Shown here one piece after another: positions 18,008-34,908 of a DNA stretch of 64,000 bases. The notes below the pieces were generated by a model that saw only the letters and a program-made list of their open reading frames with translations, was not told the DNA's origin and did not search any database. Position 1 is the first letter of the stretch. The number at the start of each line of letters is the position of its first letter. Made by a program: the position numbers and the translations under genes. The DNA comes from Asticcacaulis solisilvae (GTDB lineage Bacteria; Pseudomonadota; Alphaproteobacteria; Caulobacterales; Caulobacteraceae), in contig NZ_JAGGMI010000002.1 in the NCBI RefSeq assembly GCF_017875235.1, positions 372,001 through 436,000 of the forward strand, read 5' to 3'.

Positions 18008-19192
18008 TTGCGCAGTTTCGACCTTATCGTTCTGGGCGCCGGCGCCGCCGGCCTGATGTGCGCCATCGAGGCGGCGCGGCGCGGCCGCAAGGTCGTGGTG
18101 CTGGATCACGCCAGCAAACCCGCCGAGAAGATCCGCATATCGGGCGGCGGCAAGTGCAACTTCACACACCTGAAAGCGACACCGAAGAATTTCCTCTCAC
18201 AGAATCCGCACTTCTGCATCTCGGCGCTCAAGCGTTTCACGCCGTGGGACTTTGTCGGCCGGGTGATCGAACGCGGCATCCCCTATTATGAAAAGACGGA
18301 GGGGCAGCTGTTCTGCGAGACCTCGGCGCAGGACATTATCGACATGCTGCTCGACGACCTGCAATCGGACGGTGGTGAGTTGTGGCTGAAGACCGATATC
18401 CGGCGCGTCGATCATCGCGACGGCGGCTTCGTGCTCGATACGTCAGAAGGCATCATGGCCTGCGAAAAGCTGGTCGTCGCCACCGGCGGCCTGTCGATCC
18501 CCAAGATGGGCGCGACCGGCTTTGCCTACGACCTGGCGCGGCAATTCGGCCATGAGATCATTGAGACGCGACCCGCCTTGGTGCCATTCACCTTGGGGCC
18601 AGACAAGCTTGAGGATTTCAGCGGCCTGTCGGGCGTGGCGGTCGAGGCGCGCGTGACAGCGGGAAAGACGCAGTTCACCGACGGTTTCCTGTTCACCCAC
18701 CGCGGTCTGTCGGGCCCGGCGATCTTACAGATCTCCAGCTACTGGCGGACGGGCGAAGCCGTGGAGATCGATCTTTTACCAGGCCTGAACCTGATGGAAT
18801 GGCTTTTGGAACGCAAGCAGTCGCGCGGCAAGCAGTCGCTCGGCAACGCCCTGGCTGAGCTTTTGCCCAGGCGCCTAAGCGACCGCTGGCTGGAGCTCAA
18901 TAATTTGCGAAACGAAAGCAATATTGGCGACTTGCCAAATGCAAGCATGGACCTCCTGTCGAAAGCAGTTAAAAAATGGACGCTGCTGCCGATGGGCACC
19001 GAAGGTTATCGCACCGCTGAAGTGACCGCCGGCGGCATCGACACCAACGGGCTGTCGTCGCAGACCATGGAAAGCCGCCTGTGCCCCGGCCTCTACTTCA
19101 TCGGCGAATGCGTCGACGTCACGGGCTGGCTGGGCGGCTATAACTTCCAGTGGGCATGGTCGTCAGGCTGGGCAGCAGGCCAGGCGGTTTAG
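18008..19192 (+). CDS. HI0933/YhiN-family FAD-dependent oxidoreductase
   Basis: The 394-residue flavoprotein begins with a dinucleotide-binding motif, LGAGAAGLMCAIEAARRG (about residues 9-26). It has the family signature RISGGGKCNFTH (about 43-54) and ends with the second FAD-binding motif, CVDVTGWLGGYNFQWAWSSGWAAG. It appears to start at a TTG (18008) with GAGGG just upstream, because the first ATG would cut into the FAD fold. The family is widely conserved but its physiological substrate is poorly defined. Confidence 0.92.
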   Translation: MRSFDLIVLGAGAAGLMCAIEAARRGRKVVVLDHASKPAEKIRISGGGKCNFTHLKATPKNFLSQNPHFCISALKRFTPWDFVGRVIERGIPYYEKTEGQLFCETSAQDIIDMLLDDLQSDGGELWLKTDIRRVDHRDGGFVLDTSEGIMACEKLVVATGGLSIPKMGATGFAYDLARQFGHEIIETRPALVPFTLGPDKLEDFSGLSGVAVEARVTAGKTQFTDGFLFTHRGLSGPAILQISSYWRTGEAVEIDLLPGLNLMEWLLERKQSRGKQSLGNALAELLPRRLSDRWLELNNLRNESNIGDLPNASMDLLSKAVKKWTLLPMGTEGYRTAEVTAGGIDTNGLSSQTMESRLCPGLYFIGECVDVTGWLGGYNFQWAWSSGWAAGQAV

Positions 19193-19365
19193 CCATGCGA
19201 CGCTAAAACTGCCACGATCGTGACGATCGTCGCGGGCACAGAACTCCAGATCGCGACATTCATCATCAGCGCCTGCGCACGCTTTTTGGCCTCGGCCTTT
19301 GCCGCCTCGCGCTTCGGGTTGGCGTAAGGGTTGCGCGTCCACGGATTGCCGTAAGGGGATTTCAT
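19189..19365 (-). CDS. Small single-span membrane protein of the XRE operon
   Basis: The 58-residue protein has a basic N-terminal half (NPYANPKREAAKAEAKKRAQA) and one hydrophobic segment near residues 36-55 (VAIWSSVPATIVTIVAVL). Its ATG overlaps the regulator's stop codon as ATGA and has a strong GGAGG ribosome-binding site. It is the third gene of a three-gene unit with a four-helix membrane protein and an XRE regulator. No family recognised; the context suggests a role tied to that unit. Confidence 0.65.
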   Translation of the reverse strand: MKSPYGNPWTRNPYANPKREAAKAEAKKRAQALMMNVAIWSSVPATIVTIVAVLASHG

Positions 19366-19571
19366 AGAGCCTCCAAATAAAAGAGGTCTTCGACACGCAC
19401 GCCCAGTACCTGCGCCAGCTTGAGCGCCAGGGTCGTCGACGGCACGAAGACTTCGTTTTCGATGGTATTGATCGTCTTGCGCGACACCTGGGCCATGACC
19501 GCCAGGTCGGCCTGGGTCAGGCTGCGCGCGGTACGATAGTCTTTCAGCCGATTCCTGAGCCTTTCCGCCAC
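19362..19571 (-). CDS. Small XRE-family transcriptional regulator
   Basis: The 69-residue protein is essentially one helix-turn-helix domain: SLTQADLAVMAQVSRKTINTIENE at about residues 17-40, then a helix ending VRVEDLFYLEAL. This compact Cro/C1 type, found beside membrane proteins, often represses its own operon. It starts 2 bp after the membrane-protein stop and overlaps the next gene by 4 bp. A perfect 16-bp palindrome just upstream of the operon is the likely binding site. Confidence 0.88.
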   Translation of the reverse strand: MAERLRNRLKDYRTARSLTQADLAVMAQVSRKTINTIENEVFVPSTTLALKLAQVLGVRVEDLFYLEAL

Positions 19572-19573
19572 AC

Positions 19574-20023
19574 TCAGTCCTTGCCGAAGAAGGTGACGGT
19601 AAAGGCTGGCGCCGCGACGCCGGCGGCCAGCAGCAGCGGCATAAAGGTCCGCATATCGAGGTCGGGCTCAAAAAAGGTCGCGGCATAGACGCTCGCCACC
19701 GCTACCAGCAACACCCAGTACCCGCCCTGAAAAGCCAACGCCGTTTTCTCTTTGGAACGCTCGTCGTCAACCAGGACGGCTACGGCGCGATTGCGCTTCA
19801 GCATGGCGTATTGCGCCAGGATAAGCAAAAGGCTCACCGCCCAGACCGGCATGGCGAGATGGCGAACGATCTCCCACGTCGATGGCGGCACCCCAAAAGC
19901 ATCCGACTGCGCCAGTCCCTGCGATCCGATCCAGCCGATATAGGCCAGTGCATTGACGATCATCAGTCCCTTGCGCAAGGCCACATGCTTTTCCGCCCGC
20001 CTCGCCAGTTGCTCGCTATCCAT
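19574..20023 (-). CDS. Four-span membrane protein, first gene of the XRE operon
   Basis: The 149-residue protein has about four hydrophobic segments (GLMIVNALAYIGWIG, PVWAVSLLLILAQYAML, GYWVLLVAVASVYAATFF, MPLLLAAGVAAPAFTVTFF) separated by charged loops. Starts at 20035 (ATG, with AGGG about 8 bases upstream) or 20044 (GTG) are also possible. No family was recognised. Similar membrane-protein plus mini-XRE pairs occur in many bacteria with unknown function. Confidence 0.65.
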   Translation of the reverse strand: MDSEQLARRAEKHVALRKGLMIVNALAYIGWIGSQGLAQSDAFGVPPSTWEIVRHLAMPVWAVSLLLILAQYAMLKRNRAVAVLVDDERSKEKTALAFQGGYWVLLVAVASVYAATFFEPDLDMRTFMPLLLAAGVAAPAFTVTFFGKD

Positions 20024-20048
20024 GACACACCCCATAAAAGTCACCCTA

Positions 20049-20070
20049 AGGTTACATGTAACCTATAGGT
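20049..20070. promoter_or_regulatory. Palindromic operator upstream of the XRE operon
   Basis: AGGTTACATGTAACCT (20049-20064) is a perfect 16-bp palindrome and overlaps a second perfect palindrome, ACCTATAGGT (20061-20070). The pair lies about 26-47 bp upstream of the first gene of the XRE operon and 20 bp after the catalase-like stop. Its placement and symmetry fit autoregulation by the small XRE protein. Confidence 0.6.
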
Positions 20071-20090
20071 AACTTCACGTCAAGGGGGCG

Positions 20091-21218
20091 TCAGGGATAG
20101 AAGACCTCAGCCTCCTGCGGCTCATCGGCGAACAGATAGTCAACGCTGTCGGGTTCGGTGATGGTGAGGCCATGGCTCTGGCCACGCGCGCGCACCGAGG
20201 CTTCATAAACCGGCTTGCGGGCGCGCTGCACCCAGCCAAGCGGACGATGCACAGCGATGCCGTGCCACGGATTGAACGACATGCCGTCGTCGATGACGCG
20301 CGATCGCTCCTCACTCCAGGCCGTCTGAGGGGCGATGGTCAGCCGCGCCACGGTCCGCCATGGACTGTCCTCTTCGGACCACGGTTGCGTACTGTCCTCG
20401 ACCGGCATGGCTTCGAGATCGGTGCACAACTGGACGCGCAAATCCCACTCACCGCCTTGCATTTCGAAATGGGCATTCATCAACTTGCGAAGCGCAAGCT
20501 TGTCGCTATCCGTATCGATCCGTTGGCCGGTCAGTCTTTGCAGGTTGGCCGAGCTTGGCGCCAGCGACAGCTTGGCCATGTAGGGACCGAAAAGGATCGG
20601 CACCTGGCTGTAATAGGTCTCGCCCAATGGATGGCGTGGCTGCTCGCCGCCGATGCCGCGCCAACCGGGCGCGTTACCCTCTGCCCCTTCGATAAAGGCT
20701 TCAGTCACGCGCGCCACGGCGGCGGTCGCCATCTTCAGCCCCTCCATCCGGCCGCTGATCGCCGCCAGGCCCTTCATCGGCGGGATCATCGCTTTCAGGC
20801 TGGGCGCCGCGAAGGCTGGCATGTTGGCCATGATGAAATCCTGGGTCGTCGCGCCTTCCGACCCCGGCAGGCGCTCACCGTCGACACCGATCAGCTTGAT
20901 GGCAAAGCCACGTGGCGTACCGAAGGCATCAGGCAGGATTTCGCCGGGAACGGTCGATATCCGGATGACGGCGTCATAAACCTCGGCCTGCGCGAAGACG
21001 CCCTGCGCAAGGGTCTCATCTAAGTCGTCCAGCACCTCAAGCCGCCCGATCAGGAGACCGTGGCTCTTGCTGTGCTGGGCGCGCTGGAGGTCGTGGGGAT
21101 CATCGGTCGCCCGCCGCATGCTCTTGATGTGGATGGCGGCCAGATCGGCAATGGTTTCCGCCTCGTCCGGCTGCGGCACTTCGACAGCGGGCGTATAAAG
21201 CACAGGTGCGTTGGGCAT
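20091..21218 (-). CDS. Catalase-like heme-domain family protein
   Basis: The 375-residue protein belongs to the catalase-related superfamily rather than classical catalase. The visible match is the distal region (SKSHGLLIGRLEVL, near residues 49-62), the barrel segments VYDAVIRIST and GTPRGFAIKLIGVDGE, and TQDFIMANMPAF. It lacks the long N- and C-terminal parts of monofunctional catalases. Members of this group may act as peroxidases or modify fatty-acid hydroperoxides; activity here is inference. It appears monocistronic. Confidence 0.8.
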   Translation of the reverse strand: MPNAPVLYTPAVEVPQPDEAETIADLAAIHIKSMRRATDDPHDLQRAQHSKSHGLLIGRLEVLDDLDETLAQGVFAQAEVYDAVIRISTVPGEILPDAFGTPRGFAIKLIGVDGERLPGSEGATTQDFIMANMPAFAAPSLKAMIPPMKGLAAISGRMEGLKMATAAVARVTEAFIEGAEGNAPGWRGIGGEQPRHPLGETYYSQVPILFGPYMAKLSLAPSSANLQRLTGQRIDTDSDKLALRKLMNAHFEMQGGEWDLRVQLCTDLEAMPVEDSTQPWSEEDSPWRTVARLTIAPQTAWSEERSRVIDDGMSFNPWHGIAVHRPLGWVQRARKPVYEASVRARGQSHGLTITEPDSVDYLFADEPQEAEVFYP

Positions 21219-21289
21219 GGTGATAATCCCCGGATCACCACGGCAGGCTAGTCAAACCGGGATAAGCTTTCGATATGCAATTGTAGTAC

Positions 21290-23584
21290 TCAGGGCCGCA
21301 CATCTTCAGGCTTCGGCGGAGCGAAACTGCCCGAAGCAAACCGCCGGCTGAGCCGGATTTCAAATATGGGCGCCCTCTGGCGCGAGCCACTGGTGCTGCG
21401 GACGGAACCAATATCGCGGACGACCAAGGTTTCGCGCGGCTTGAAAAGGTCATTGACCGCAACCGTCAGGGTGATGTCCCGCGCCAGATCGCGATACCAG
21501 GATAAGGACCCGCCGCTGAAGCCCGAGGCATAGCCGTCTCCGGTCAGCCTTTTCCCCGTAAAATATCCGTTCAGGGAGATGGTGCTTTTCTCCAGCCTGT
21601 AGCTGACGCCGAACTGGCCGCTGGAGGTGACCATCGACCGTGGCTCCGGCGCGTCCGGCACCTGCATGTCCGTGACGTAGACATCGAGATTGGCGTTTAC
21701 GAACCAGCGCTCACCCAGGCTATTGCTATACGTCGTCTGCACGCCGGTCTGGCGGCTGGATCCAGCATTGCGCCGTGACACCAGGACGACCTGGTTGCCG
21801 GCGCCCTGGGGATCAGGGATGATCTCGGTCACCGGATTGATCATACGGTCGTTGTCGAGGCTGTAAAGGCGGACCGAGTAGCTGGCCGCCATCTTGGCGT
21901 ATTCGTAGGACGCCTCAAAGGAATTGATTTCCTGAGGCTTCAGCGCCGGCGCGCCGACCCGCACCAGCTGTGTATTGACGTAGACGAGCGACGGGTTCAG
22001 GTCATAGGGTGTCGGCCTTTGCAGCCGGCGGGAATAGTTCAGCCGTATCTTGCGAACGTCGGAAATGACATAGGTCGCAAACAGGCTGGGATTGACATTG
22101 GTATAGGCGATTTTGACCGGCTCGGTCCCGCCCACGTCCGGGCTTTCATAGTCCAGCGCCTCGGCACGGAGGCCACCCAGCACGACCCAGTGATCGCCCA
22201 GCGCTTTTTGATAGGTGACATAGGCCGCGCTGATCGTCTGGCGATAATCGAAGCGGTTGCTCAACAGCGGATTGGCCAGCGTGACCGTGGCGCCCGGCGC
22301 ATAGGGGCTGAATATCAGGCTGTCCTGCGTAGTGTCGTCCCGGTCGATCTGTGCCCCGGCCGATATCTGGTCGTCGCCGATATAGCCATTATAGTCGATA
22401 CTTAAGGTAGACTTGGTCGCCTCGGTGTCGTTCGCGCTAGGCTGGCGGCGCTGGCTGCCGCTGGCAAGAATGCTCGAAAGCGCGTAATCCATCAGGAAGT
22501 CGCCGTTGGACTGCATCGTCTCCCTCGTCACCTTGGCGTCGAGCTTTAGCGTCTCGCCCAGGGTCTTGCCGATGCGTGTCCAGCCCAGGCCCAGCGTCGT
22601 CGTCCGGTTGTCGAAATGCGAGGCGCCGGTGCTTTCGTACTGATCCGTCACCACGCCCGCGGTATTGCGGATCGTCGTCTCGCCGTTGCTCCGTGAGGTG
22701 CCGGACATGGCCATGACATTGACCAGCCCGGTGATGGTGTCGTACGGCCCGGCGTCATAGTCGACCGTGGCATTGCCGTAGACCGAACGGCTGGTGAACG
22801 CGCTGACGCCGGTATTGTCCGTCGAACGCAATGTCTGGCCGTTGCTGTCTAGTTCGGCCTGGGACGACCGGTCGCGCGAGCGGTTGCGATTGTCCGATGC
22901 GTTGAGCGAAGCCATGGTGGCGAACCGCCCGCGATTGTACTGCAGGAAGCCGCCGGCGCTATAACCGCCCGTCGAGGTGACCTGAGCGTTCACATCGGCG
23001 AACATACCTGGCGGGGCGGCTTTCTTGGTCACGATGTTGATGATTCCGCCGGCGCTTGAGGAACCATACTGCGCGCCCGGATTGGACATGACTTCGATCG
23101 ATGACACCGTGCCCGACGGCATGGCCTTGAGCGCCGCGGCGCGGTTGTCGCCGGAAAACAAGGGCGATGGCTTGCCGTTGACAAGGATTTCGACCGAATT
23201 GCCATGCAGGGTTACGTCGCCCGACGGCGTGACATTGACACCGGGAACCTTCTCCAGCGCATCGGCCGTCGTGCCGGTGGCGTTGTCCGGGTCCTTAGAG
23301 ACGTCATAGACCTGGCGGTCGATGCGATTGAGTGGCCGCTTGCCGTTGACGACGACCGGATCGTCCTCCTCGTCCACGGGCTGGCACGTCTCCGTTTCCG
23401 TTTCCTCGTCCGCCGGTTCCGCGCGCTCGCACGCCTTGTCTTTGGCCTTGTCCCCGGCCGCTTCTTCGCCCTTGTCCTGCGGCTCGGCCGCTTCCTTTGC
23501 CGGGCAGGTTTGCGCCACGGCAGGCACGGCCGCCGCCCAGGCGAGCGCGCAGATCATTCCCCCTAAATATACTCTGTGCGTCAT
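21290..23584 (-). CDS. TonB-dependent outer-membrane receptor with acidic, Cys-containing N-terminal extension
   Basis: This outer-membrane receptor of about 764 residues has a signal peptide (to about residue 25), a plug domain (DALEKVPGVNVTPSGDVTLHG, VEILVNGKP, IEVMSNPGAQYGSSSAGGIINIVTKK) and a C-terminal barrel of the OMP_b-brl_3 type. Between signal and plug lie about 60 residues rich in E, D, K and A with three Cys (CPAKEAAEP, DKACERAEP, TETCQPVDE). That is longer and more charged than usual. The ATG at 23584 (MTHRVYLGG) was chosen. No transporter or sigma/anti-sigma genes sit beside it, so the ligand is unknown. Confidence 0.88.
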   Translation of the reverse strand: MTHRVYLGGMICALAWAAAVPAVAQTCPAKEAAEPQDKGEEAAGDKAKDKACERAEPADEETETETCQPVDEEDDPVVVNGKRPLNRIDRQVYDVSKDPDNATGTTADALEKVPGVNVTPSGDVTLHGNSVEILVNGKPSPLFSGDNRAAALKAMPSGTVSSIEVMSNPGAQYGSSSAGGIINIVTKKAAPPGMFADVNAQVTSTGGYSAGGFLQYNRGRFATMASLNASDNRNRSRDRSSQAELDSNGQTLRSTDNTGVSAFTSRSVYGNATVDYDAGPYDTITGLVNVMAMSGTSRSNGETTIRNTAGVVTDQYESTGASHFDNRTTTLGLGWTRIGKTLGETLKLDAKVTRETMQSNGDFLMDYALSSILASGSQRRQPSANDTEATKSTLSIDYNGYIGDDQISAGAQIDRDDTTQDSLIFSPYAPGATVTLANPLLSNRFDYRQTISAAYVTYQKALGDHWVVLGGLRAEALDYESPDVGGTEPVKIAYTNVNPSLFATYVISDVRKIRLNYSRRLQRPTPYDLNPSLVYVNTQLVRVGAPALKPQEINSFEASYEYAKMAASYSVRLYSLDNDRMINPVTEIIPDPQGAGNQVVLVSRRNAGSSRQTGVQTTYSNSLGERWFVNANLDVYVTDMQVPDAPEPRSMVTSSGQFGVSYRLEKSTISLNGYFTGKRLTGDGYASGFSGGSLSWYRDLARDITLTVAVNDLFKPRETLVVRDIGSVRSTSGSRQRAPIFEIRLSRRFASGSFAPPKPEDVRP

Positions 23585-23665
23585 GCGGCGGCGGTCAGAT
23601 GGCAAATCGGTTCGAATGGTAGCCTATACCATCGATTGTGTCGAAAAACCGGTCAAAGCCTTTGG

Positions 23666-23700
23666 CAAAACAAAACCCCTGGGGCGCGGCCCCAGGGGTT
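23666..23700 (-). terminator. Rho-independent terminator of rpoC
   Basis: On the minus strand a 12-bp perfect GC-rich stem (AACCCCTGGGGC type; arms 23674-23685 and 23689-23700, 3-base loop) is followed by TTTTGTTTT. It lies about 25 bp after the rpoC stop and closes the rpoBC operon. Confidence 0.93.
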
Positions 23701-23725
23701 TCAATTTTTGTACGCAAGCGAGCGA

Positions 23726-27913
<4,188 letters not shown>

Positions 27914-28010
27914 TTCCAGTGACTCCACTGTGCCAATCGGCACGAAATTCCAAAAAATTACGGACGGCTAAAGGGGTGTCCGAGGGGTGTTAACACCCCT
28001 CGGTCTTCAC

Positions 28011-32087
<4,077 letters not shown>

Positions 32088-32539
32088 CGTTTTTCCTTGG
32101 CGTGAGAAAACGCTAAAAAGTGTGGTCGTATAAAAGGCAGTCAGACTGCGCGCGAAAGGTTATCGGCCGATCCCGGCCAGAGTTTGCTTCGCGCCTGCTC
32201 TTTTTTGGCTTTTAGAGGCCAAAGACGCTTTTGTTTTTGATCCGTTTCAGGATCAACCCTTCGCCGGTGGAAAGAGCATAAAGCCGGCCTTTCGGGTCCC
32301 ACAACAAGACAAACTACGCTTTATGGGGGAGCGTGCCATAGCGTACTAATTTTGTTTCGTAAAGAGGGCAGATGGATTTATTTCGTTTTTTGTCAAGAGG
32401 GCAATTTCCACGGCGCGCCTACAATCTAAAAAAACCACCATGGCGATAAATTTAAGCCATAATCCCCTACATAATCTTGCCGAGGTTGAATATACTGTAT
32501 ACGTTTTGCAGTGCGCACCACGCGCATTTGGAGACTGCT
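32088..32539. promoter_or_regulatory. Gap between rpoB and the small secreted protein; probable rpoBC promoter/leader
   Basis: No gene is visible in these 452 bp. On the minus strand they must hold the rpoB promoter or leader because rplL is 2.4 kb away behind a terminator. Small inverted repeats include GCAGTCAGACTGC (32137-32149), GATCC/GGATC and TTTGGC/GCCAAA. The plus half upstream of 32540 is AT-rich. Exact promoter hexamers could not be fixed. Confidence 0.4.
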
Positions 32540-32902
32540 ATGCAATCGGAACCGAACAATCGTATGTTTTCAACGCGTAGTAAAATGAGTATCGCGGGCG
32601 TTGTCACCGCCCTCGCCTTTTTTGCAGCGACCGTTGCCCAGGCCGGCATGACCATCACCGGGCAAGGTTATTATTCGTCGAACTGCTACGACCACCAGAG
32701 CAGATGTCTCTCGGAAGCCTCCGCCACGCCTATCGCCATGTGGTCGATGGGATACATCGACTCCGCGACGATGTCTGCATGGATCGGCGAAAACCAGGCT
32801 GCCTGTGGCTCCGCTGTCGGCACTTGCATGGCGTCACCGACCTCAAGCCCAAGCTCACCTAGTGGCAAGATATTCTTCTACTACGCAACGCTTCCGCACT
32901 AA
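32540..32902 (+). CDS. Small secreted protein with four cysteines
   Basis: The 120-residue protein has a signal peptide (hydrophobic core near residues 16-30, cleavage likely after AQA). The mature part has about 85 residues with four Cys (NCYDHQSRC and AACGSAVGTC) that could form two disulfides, and a Ser/Pro-rich segment. GGAG precedes the ATG by about 8 bases. In-frame ATGs at residues 9 and 16 are alternative starts. No family recognised. It lies alone between rpoB and the rhomboid gene. Confidence 0.6.
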   Translation: MQSEPNNRMFSTRSKMSIAGVVTALAFFAATVAQAGMTITGQGYYSSNCYDHQSRCLSEASATPIAMWSMGYIDSATMSAWIGENQAACGSAVGTCMASPTSSPSSPSGKIFFYYATLPH

Positions 32903-32955
32903 ATCGGAATCGGTTCATATGGAAGCACCATTCCGATCTAAGTTTATGCCTTGTC

Positions 32956-32999
32956 GCGATATTTTTGACGAAAGCCGCTGACACTTTTCGCCATATCGC
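32956..32999 (-). repeat. Family A hairpin repeat, copy 3
   Basis: A 44-bp copy in minus orientation, bounded by GCGATAT and ATATCGC, with core AAAAGTGTCAGCGGCTTTCG. It lies in the convergent gap between the small secreted protein and the rhomboid gene. Confidence 0.85.
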
Positions 33000-33058
33000 T
33001 CTATGGACGATCGGCACGAGATGCGGCCGCCGCGTCTCGTGCCACTGAACCTTCATAG

Positions 33059-33850
33059 CTAAAACCGGATCACTTCGACCCCGGCTTTCCAGTCGCGGTC
33101 CCAGCCCTGGCCCTTCATCAGGCCGATCAGAACAAAGCCGGCAACGAAGCCACCCAGGTGCGCCTCCCAGGCGATTGGGACATCGAGGCTGGGCGCCTGG
33201 CCTGACAGAACCTGAAGCAGCAGGTAGGGGCCGCCGAACAGGACGATGACCACGGCGTTACTCCAAATGAAGAACCAAACGGCTTCGAGCGTCCGCCGGC
33301 TGAAGACCGGCGCGACGCGGTCGGCGAAGATATCTAGCCGCATGACGGCGGCATAGACACCGTAGATGGCGCCCGACGCCCCAACCAGCGGCACGCCGCT
33401 ATCGCGGTGGAAGGCCCAGAAGACCGCCACGCCCGCCAGGCCGATCAACAGATAGAAGATGTGAAACGGCACAAGTCCGCGCCAGCCCTTGCCGAAGCGC
33501 GCCGCCACCAGCGGTGCCAGCGACAGATAGGCCCACATGTTCATGCCGATATGGGCGTAGCTGATGAAGGGATTAACGCCGTCGCCGTGCATGAAGATCG
33601 AAGTCAGCGGCGTCCACCAGCGGCCGTCTTTCAGTGCCTGGGCGGAAAAGGCATAGGTATCGAGCGGAACCAGACCGCGCTGCTGGCCGGCGAAGACGGC
33701 GGCGCAGGTGAGGACCACGATCCAGACCGGCCAGTTGCGTGGATCGAACATGAGCGAAAAGACGCTCACGCGCCGCGTCACGACGCCTGTGGGCATCGGC
33801 CTCAGTCTGTGCGTCACCGGTACGGCCGTGCCCTCATCCATGCTTAACAT
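33059..33850 (-). CDS. Rhomboid-family intramembrane serine protease
   Basis: The 263-residue protein has about six hydrophobic segments. The catalytic Ser lies in GASGAIYG (about residue 157) and the catalytic His in the last helix region, EAHLGGFVAGF (about 232). The N-terminal H-x-N-M motif (GMNMWAYL) is also present. A cytoplasmic N-terminus precedes the first helix. Rhomboids cut single-span membrane proteins inside the bilayer; the target is unknown. The ATG at 33841 is an alternative start. Confidence 0.9.
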   Translation of the reverse strand: MLSMDEGTAVPVTHRLRPMPTGVVTRRVSVFSLMFDPRNWPVWIVVLTCAAVFAGQQRGLVPLDTYAFSAQALKDGRWWTPLTSIFMHGDGVNPFISYAHIGMNMWAYLSLAPLVAARFGKGWRGLVPFHIFYLLIGLAGVAVFWAFHRDSGVPLVGASGAIYGVYAAVMRLDIFADRVAPVFSRRTLEAVWFFIWSNAVVIVLFGGPYLLLQVLSGQAPSLDVPIAWEAHLGGFVAGFVLIGLMKGQGWDRDWKAGVEVIRF

Positions 33851-33869
33851 ATGGCCCAGAGACGACGGT

Positions 33870-34352
33870 TTACAAAGCCCTCCAGCCAGAATTTTGCGCC
33901 AGAAATTTACGAATGAGGTCGGCGCGTCTCAGGTCTTTGTCGCGGCCAAACAGTTCCAGGACCGCGATCTGTTCGGACAGTTCCGGCACGACGACAGGAC
34001 CTTTGGCCGTCTCGATCCTGCGGCGGGTGTGGAGTTTCAGAGGCTGCCAGCCACCACCGGACCTGACCTCGAACCCGCCCATGAATTCAACCGGCACGCC
34101 GCCAAGGGGCTGATGCACGGCAAAAACAGTTGAGCGAAACAGGGGATCATTCGACGGCGGCAGGGGATCGAGCCGCAGGCGCTCAAGCACTTTCGCAATC
34201 GTAGCTTCCGAAGCAAAGAGATCGACATCCTTGGCTTCGGTCTCAACGCCGCACAGCACCATGGCCGCACTGCCGATAATCCACCAGTCAACCGCAATTG
34301 GCGGCATGACAGACGCGGCAAATTCGATTGCCGTTTGCAAGTTTACACGCAT
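33870..34352 (-). CDS. Nucleotidyltransferase-fold protein (AbiEii/DUF6036-like)
   Basis: The 160-residue protein has the start of a nucleotidyltransferase fold: WWIIGSAAMVLCGVETEAKDVDLFAS (about residues 23-48), with the G-S and D-x-D metal-binding pair. Such single-domain proteins occur as defence-system toxins, tRNA-modifying toxins or orphan enzymes. No antitoxin or helix-turn-helix partner is beside it. The ATG at 34352 is preceded by GGAAG. Function beyond the fold is unknown. Confidence 0.65.
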   Translation of the reverse strand: MRVNLQTAIEFAASVMPPIAVDWWIIGSAAMVLCGVETEAKDVDLFASEATIAKVLERLRLDPLPPSNDPLFRSTVFAVHQPLGGVPVEFMGGFEVRSGGGWQPLKLHTRRRIETAKGPVVVPELSEQIAVLELFGRDKDLRRADLIRKFLAQNSGWRAL

Positions 34353-34413
34353 TTCCACTTCCAAATGATATCATTGCGTTACTCCCGTCCCCCCGCAAGC
34401 AGGGAGAGGGAAT

Positions 34414-34446
34414 AAAAAAAACGGGCCGGAGTTGCCTCCGGCCCGT
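34414..34446 (-). terminator. Rho-independent terminator of rplJL
   Basis: On the minus strand an 11-bp stem (ACGGGCCGGAG with CTCCGGCCCGT, loop GCAA) is followed by seven T. It lies about 26 bp after the rplL stop and separates rplJL from the accessory genes and from rpoBC. Confidence 0.95.
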
Positions 34447-34472
34447 CGTGAAATATCAGGCAAAAGCCGAAA

Positions 34473-34862
34473 TTACTTAACTTCGACCTTGGCGCCGGCG
34501 TCTTCCAGCTTCTTCTTGATGTCGGCAGCTTCTTGCTTCGAGACGTTTTCCTTGACGGTCTGCGGAGCGCCTTCGACGAGGTCCTTGGCTTCCTTCAGGC
34601 CGAGGTCCGAACGGATGCCACGGATTTCCTTGATCACGTTGATCTTCTTGTCGCCGCCGTCGGTCAGGACAACGGTGAATTCGGTTTGCTCTTCAGCGGC
34701 TTCAGCCGGAGCAGCGCCACCGCCGGCCGGAGCGGCAGCAGCAACGGCGACCGGAGCGGCGGCCGAGACGCCCCACTTTTCTTCGAGCAGCTTCGACAGT
34801 TCAGCGGCTTCGAGAACGGACAGGGCGGACAGGTCTTCGACCAGCTTTTCGAGTTTGGACAT
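34473..34862 (-). CDS. rplL: 50S ribosomal protein L7/L12
   Basis: The 129-residue stalk protein is complete: an N-terminal dimerisation helix ([22 protein letters not shown]), an Ala/Gly-rich hinge (about residues 36-58) and the C-terminal domain that contacts translation factors ([19 protein letters not shown]). It lies 46 bp downstream of rplJ and is followed by a strong terminator. Confidence 0.98.
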   Translation of the reverse strand: MSKLEKLVEDLSALSVLEAAELSKLLEEKWGVSAAAPVAVAAAAPAGGGAAPAEAAEEQTEFTVVLTDGGDKKINVIKEIRGIRSDLGLKEAKDLVEGAPQTVKENVSKQEAADIKKKLEDAGAKVEVK

Positions 34863-34908
34863 TTGATTTCCTTAAAAGATGAAGTGTTGAGTGAAAGGGT
34901 CTGTGTTC

